From positions 1 to 6,390 of the forward strand of contig CALMYW010000175.1 of the NCBI GenBank assembly GCA_937873665.1: a stretch of DNA of 6,390 nucleotides, given 5' to 3'. The position numbers were made by a program, and so were the translations under genes. This document shows positions 4,672 to 6,390 of the stretch, in pieces. The notes under the pieces were generated by a model, which saw only the letters and a program-made list of their open reading frames with translations, ran no database searches and was not told the origin of the DNA. This DNA is from an uncultured Sphingorhabdus sp. Its GTDB lineage: Bacteria; Pseudomonadota; Alphaproteobacteria; Sphingomonadales; Sphingomonadaceae. The stretch's first letter is position 1. The number at the start of each line of letters is the position of its first letter.

Positions 4672-5685
4672 ATGAGTAAGAAAAACAGCGGTTTTGCAGC
4701 TGATTTGGCAGCAGGCATAGATCTGACTGACGTCGGCGCGGCACCCCGTCGCTCAAGCATTGCCGCAAATGTGCTGACCGGTCGTTCGAACCGTCTTGCC
4801 GACCTTGCATCGGGGGCGATTGTCAATCGAACCCATGAGTTGGTGGATCCGGCCAGATGCCGGATGTGGGCCGGGCATAACCGTGATTACGCCTTGCTCA
4901 ACGAAGAACGGTGTTCGGATCTCATTGAGAGCATCAAAGCGCAAGGTCGGCAGGAAATTCCTGCAATTGTTCGTCGTCTGTCCGGCGACGAGGGCTACGA
5001 TTTTGAGGTTATTTGCGGCGCGCGGCGACACTGGTCGATCAGCTGGCTGCGGTCCCATAATTACCCGGACTTCAAGTTCCTCGTCGATGTTCGAGAGATT
5101 GGCGACGAAGAGGCCTTCAGGCTCGCTGACATTGAAAACCGCGCCAGGGACGATCTTACAGATCTTGAAAGGGCGAGGGACTATCTGCGCGCGCTCACAG
5201 CCTACTATGACGGCCGTCAGAAAACGATGGCCGAACGTCTGAAGGTTTCAGAAAGCTGGCTCACGCGATATCTCGATCTCGCCCGGCTTCCAGAGGAGCT
5301 CACCAGGGCGTTTGCCGATCCGCAAGAGCTGGGCATCCGTAACGCCATTGCCCTCAAAGGCTTTCTGAAACCTGACGAGCGCAAGCAACGCGCCTTCCGC
5401 GAGGCGGCTCGCCTGGCCGAAGAACGCGAGGCATCTGGACGGTCGATACCCGTGATTGATGTGATCAAGGCGATATCACTGGCTGTTGACCCCCCCAAGA
5501 GGTCAGGATCCCCCAAGAGGTCAGGAAAGGCGGAAACCGTTGCGAGTGTCAGTGGCAAGCCAGTTCTTCGGATCGAGGGCGCTGATCGCAAGGGCATTCG
5601 CCTCACGCTGCTGAGCAAGGGAGGAGCGACGCGCCAGGAAGCGGAAGAGGCGCTGCGAGCGGTTCTGGACCAGTACTGGAGGTAA
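4672..5685 (+). CDS. parB: ParB, partition protein and CTPase-type centromere binder
   Basis: This 337-residue ParB/RepB/Spo0J-family protein should bind parS, spread on DNA as a CTP-dependent clamp and stimulate ParA. Seen in order: a basic N-terminal tail (about 1-60) that would contact ParA; the ParB/Srx-like nucleotide domain with GRQEIPAIVR at 92-101, GARRHW at 116-121 (counterpart of the GERR motif) and ENRARDDLTDLERARD at 155-170; a helix-turn-helix at about 184-205 (TMAERLKVSESWLTRYLDLA); then a linker and a C-terminal dimerisation block at about 296-337. The linker holds PPKRSGSPKRSGK at 274-286, a duplicated PKRSG encoded by two perfect iterons in reverse orientation (5492-5525). 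The repeat is in frame because its period is 18 bp, six codons. The extra basic residues lie in a part likely to be flexible, where the DNA sites can be tolerated. It follows parA and two palindromes. Confidence 0.92.
   Translation: MSKKNSGFAADLAAGIDLTDVGAAPRRSSIAANVLTGRSNRLADLASGAIVNRTHELVDPARCRMWAGHNRDYALLNEERCSDLIESIKAQGRQEIPAIVRRLSGDEGYDFEVICGARRHWSISWLRSHNYPDFKFLVDVREIGDEEAFRLADIENRARDDLTDLERARDYLRALTAYYDGRQKTMAERLKVSESWLTRYLDLARLPEELTRAFADPQELGIRNAIALKGFLKPDERKQRAFREAARLAEEREASGRSIPVIDVIKAISLAVDPPKRSGSPKRSGKAETVASVSGKPVLRIEGADRKGIRLTLLSKGGATRQEAEEALRAVLDQYWR
5492..5525 (-). repeat. Two perfect reverse-oriented iterons inside parB
   Basis: CCCCCAAGAGGTCAGG occurs at 5492-5507 and 5510-5525. 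Both are the exact reverse complement of the second origin iteron (CCTGACCTCTTGGGGG, 1712-1727), 16 of 16 bases. The spacing is 18 bp, not the 22 bp used at the origin. They translate as the PKRSG repeat of ParB. They are presumed RepA binding sites inside coding DNA. Confidence 0.9.
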
Positions 5686-5808
5686 ATTCGGCTGTCTTCG
5701 CGGGCAAGGAAGCGGCACTGCGCCCACCAGTTGCTGCCTCATTCGGCCAGTGCCTTGTGAGGAATCGGTGGTCCCTGCCGCGCGGTCTCGGAGCCGCCCG
5801 GGAAGGGC

Positions 5809-6390
5809 TCAGGAGGCTCTGGGGGCGCAACTGGGGGTTAAGGCATGGTCGCCGGGGCGCAAGGCCGCGAGTCCGGCGTTCTCGAGTGCAATGGCAGCCT
5901 GCGATGCGGTACGGCGGGTGACGGCCAGCGCGCGGGCGAGCTCGGCTCGGGTGAGGGGGCCCAGACCGGCGATCAGCCGCCACGCCGAGGGTGCCTGCGA
6001 CGAAGCGTAAAGCCCGGCCAGGCGTTCACTGCCGAGGGTAAATGCAGCGCGCATTGCGGCGAGGTCTGCGGCGAGTTCAGCAGCGGCCGTACTGACCGTT
6101 TCGCTCAGTAACGCGGGGATGGGGCTTACGGGCTCGGCGCGGAACAGGGCGCGCGGCGCGAGCCCAGACAGCGCGAGCGGGGCGGCGCCGAGACCGAACA
6201 GGTGCGGGCGCATCGCTGCGGCGAGTGAGGCGGCCCAGGCGCTGCCGCGCGGAGCGAAGCGCTGGAAGACCTTGCCCTCGATTACCACCTCCTCGCTGCC
6301 GAGTTCAAGGAAGTCGGGTTCGTCCGCGCGTAGCTGTTCAACCCATTCGATGAGCGCTGCCATGGGTTCGCGCGCGGGCAATAGCGCGTC
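5809..6390 (-). CDS. Hypothetical protein with C-terminal winged-helix-like segment (start beyond right edge or near it)
   Basis: The minus-strand frame is open from the right edge to a TGA at 5809-5811, with 193 codons visible. I do not recognise the family. The first in-window ATG is at 6363 (184 residues); a TTG at 6381 is possible; the frame is still open at 6390, so the true start may lie outside. The visible part has an acidic segment (LRADEPDFLELGSEEVVIEGK), an alanine/leucine-rich middle likely to be helical, and a C-terminal stretch at 5857-5982 (AWRLIAGLGPLTRAELARAL, then VTRRTASQAAIALENAGLAA) that reads like a winged helix: helix, turn, recognition helix. It could be a DNA-binding regulator or accessory factor. 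It is convergent to parB, with 123 bp between the two stops, and is more GC- and alanine-rich than the rep-par genes, suggesting a different transcription unit and perhaps a different origin. Confidence 0.6.
   Translation of the reverse strand, partial: DALLPAREPMAALIEWVEQLRADEPDFLELGSEEVVIEGKVFQRFAPRGSAWAASLAAAMRPHLFGLGAAPLALSGLAPRALFRAEPVSPIPALLSETVSTAAAELAADLAAMRAAFTLGSERLAGLYASSQAPSAWRLIAGLGPLTRAELARALAVTRRTASQAAIALENAGLAALRPGDHALTPSCAPRAS

Noticed and set aside
5714..5754. Inverted repeat GGCACTG...CAGTGCC between parB and the convergent gene, as a terminator
   Set aside because: The arms are only 7 bp with a 27-nt loop and there is no T-run. The 5686-5808 gap has no convincing terminator.

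Overview
This window is the replication and partition core of a plasmid (or a chromid-like secondary replicon). It probably comes from a GC-rich alphaproteobacterium of the sphingomonad type (Novosphingobium, Sphingobium, Sphingopyxis and relatives). That placement is inferred from the style of the RepA, ParA and ParB proteins and from the neighbouring Toprim and strawberry-notch genes, which are familiar on plasmids of that group. No database search was run.

Layout. On the minus strand, 1-564 is the 5' end of a strawberry-notch-type methyltransferase/helicase gene that runs off the left edge. Just upstream of it, 632-1474 encodes a small CHC2 zinc-finger plus Toprim (primase-like) protein. 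The gene-free stretch 1475-2049 looks like an iteron-type replication origin. It holds a short hairpin, an AT-rich segment with repeated AAGGATTC, an exact match to the IHF consensus, five iterons of the form CCTGACnnnnnGGGGG (four at exactly 22-bp steps), a sixth iteron further on, and an inverted repeat built from iteron half-sites immediately before repA. On the plus strand follow repA (2050-3207, Rep_3-type initiator), parA (3378-4580, ParA ATPase with an N-terminal helix-turn-helix) and parB (4672-5685). A convergent minus-strand gene with a C-terminal winged-helix-like segment occupies 5809-6390 and is cut by the right edge.

How it works together. RepA should bind the iterons to open the origin and bind the half-site inverted repeat to repress its own gene. 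ParB should bind the three identical 18-bp palindromes AATTGCACGCGTGCAATT (one between repA and parA, two between parA and parB). These are the best candidates for the centromere, parS. ParA would then move the complexes apart on the nucleoid.

The most unusual feature is that iterons are not confined to the origin. Two perfect copies in reverse orientation lie inside the parB coding sequence, where they encode a duplicated PKRSG linker. One more reverse copy sits between repA and parA, next to the first palindrome. This suggests that RepA contacts the partition genes as well as the origin, for example for copy-number control by handcuffing or for crosstalk between replication and segregation. 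The repeats are seen directly in the sequence; their function is inference.
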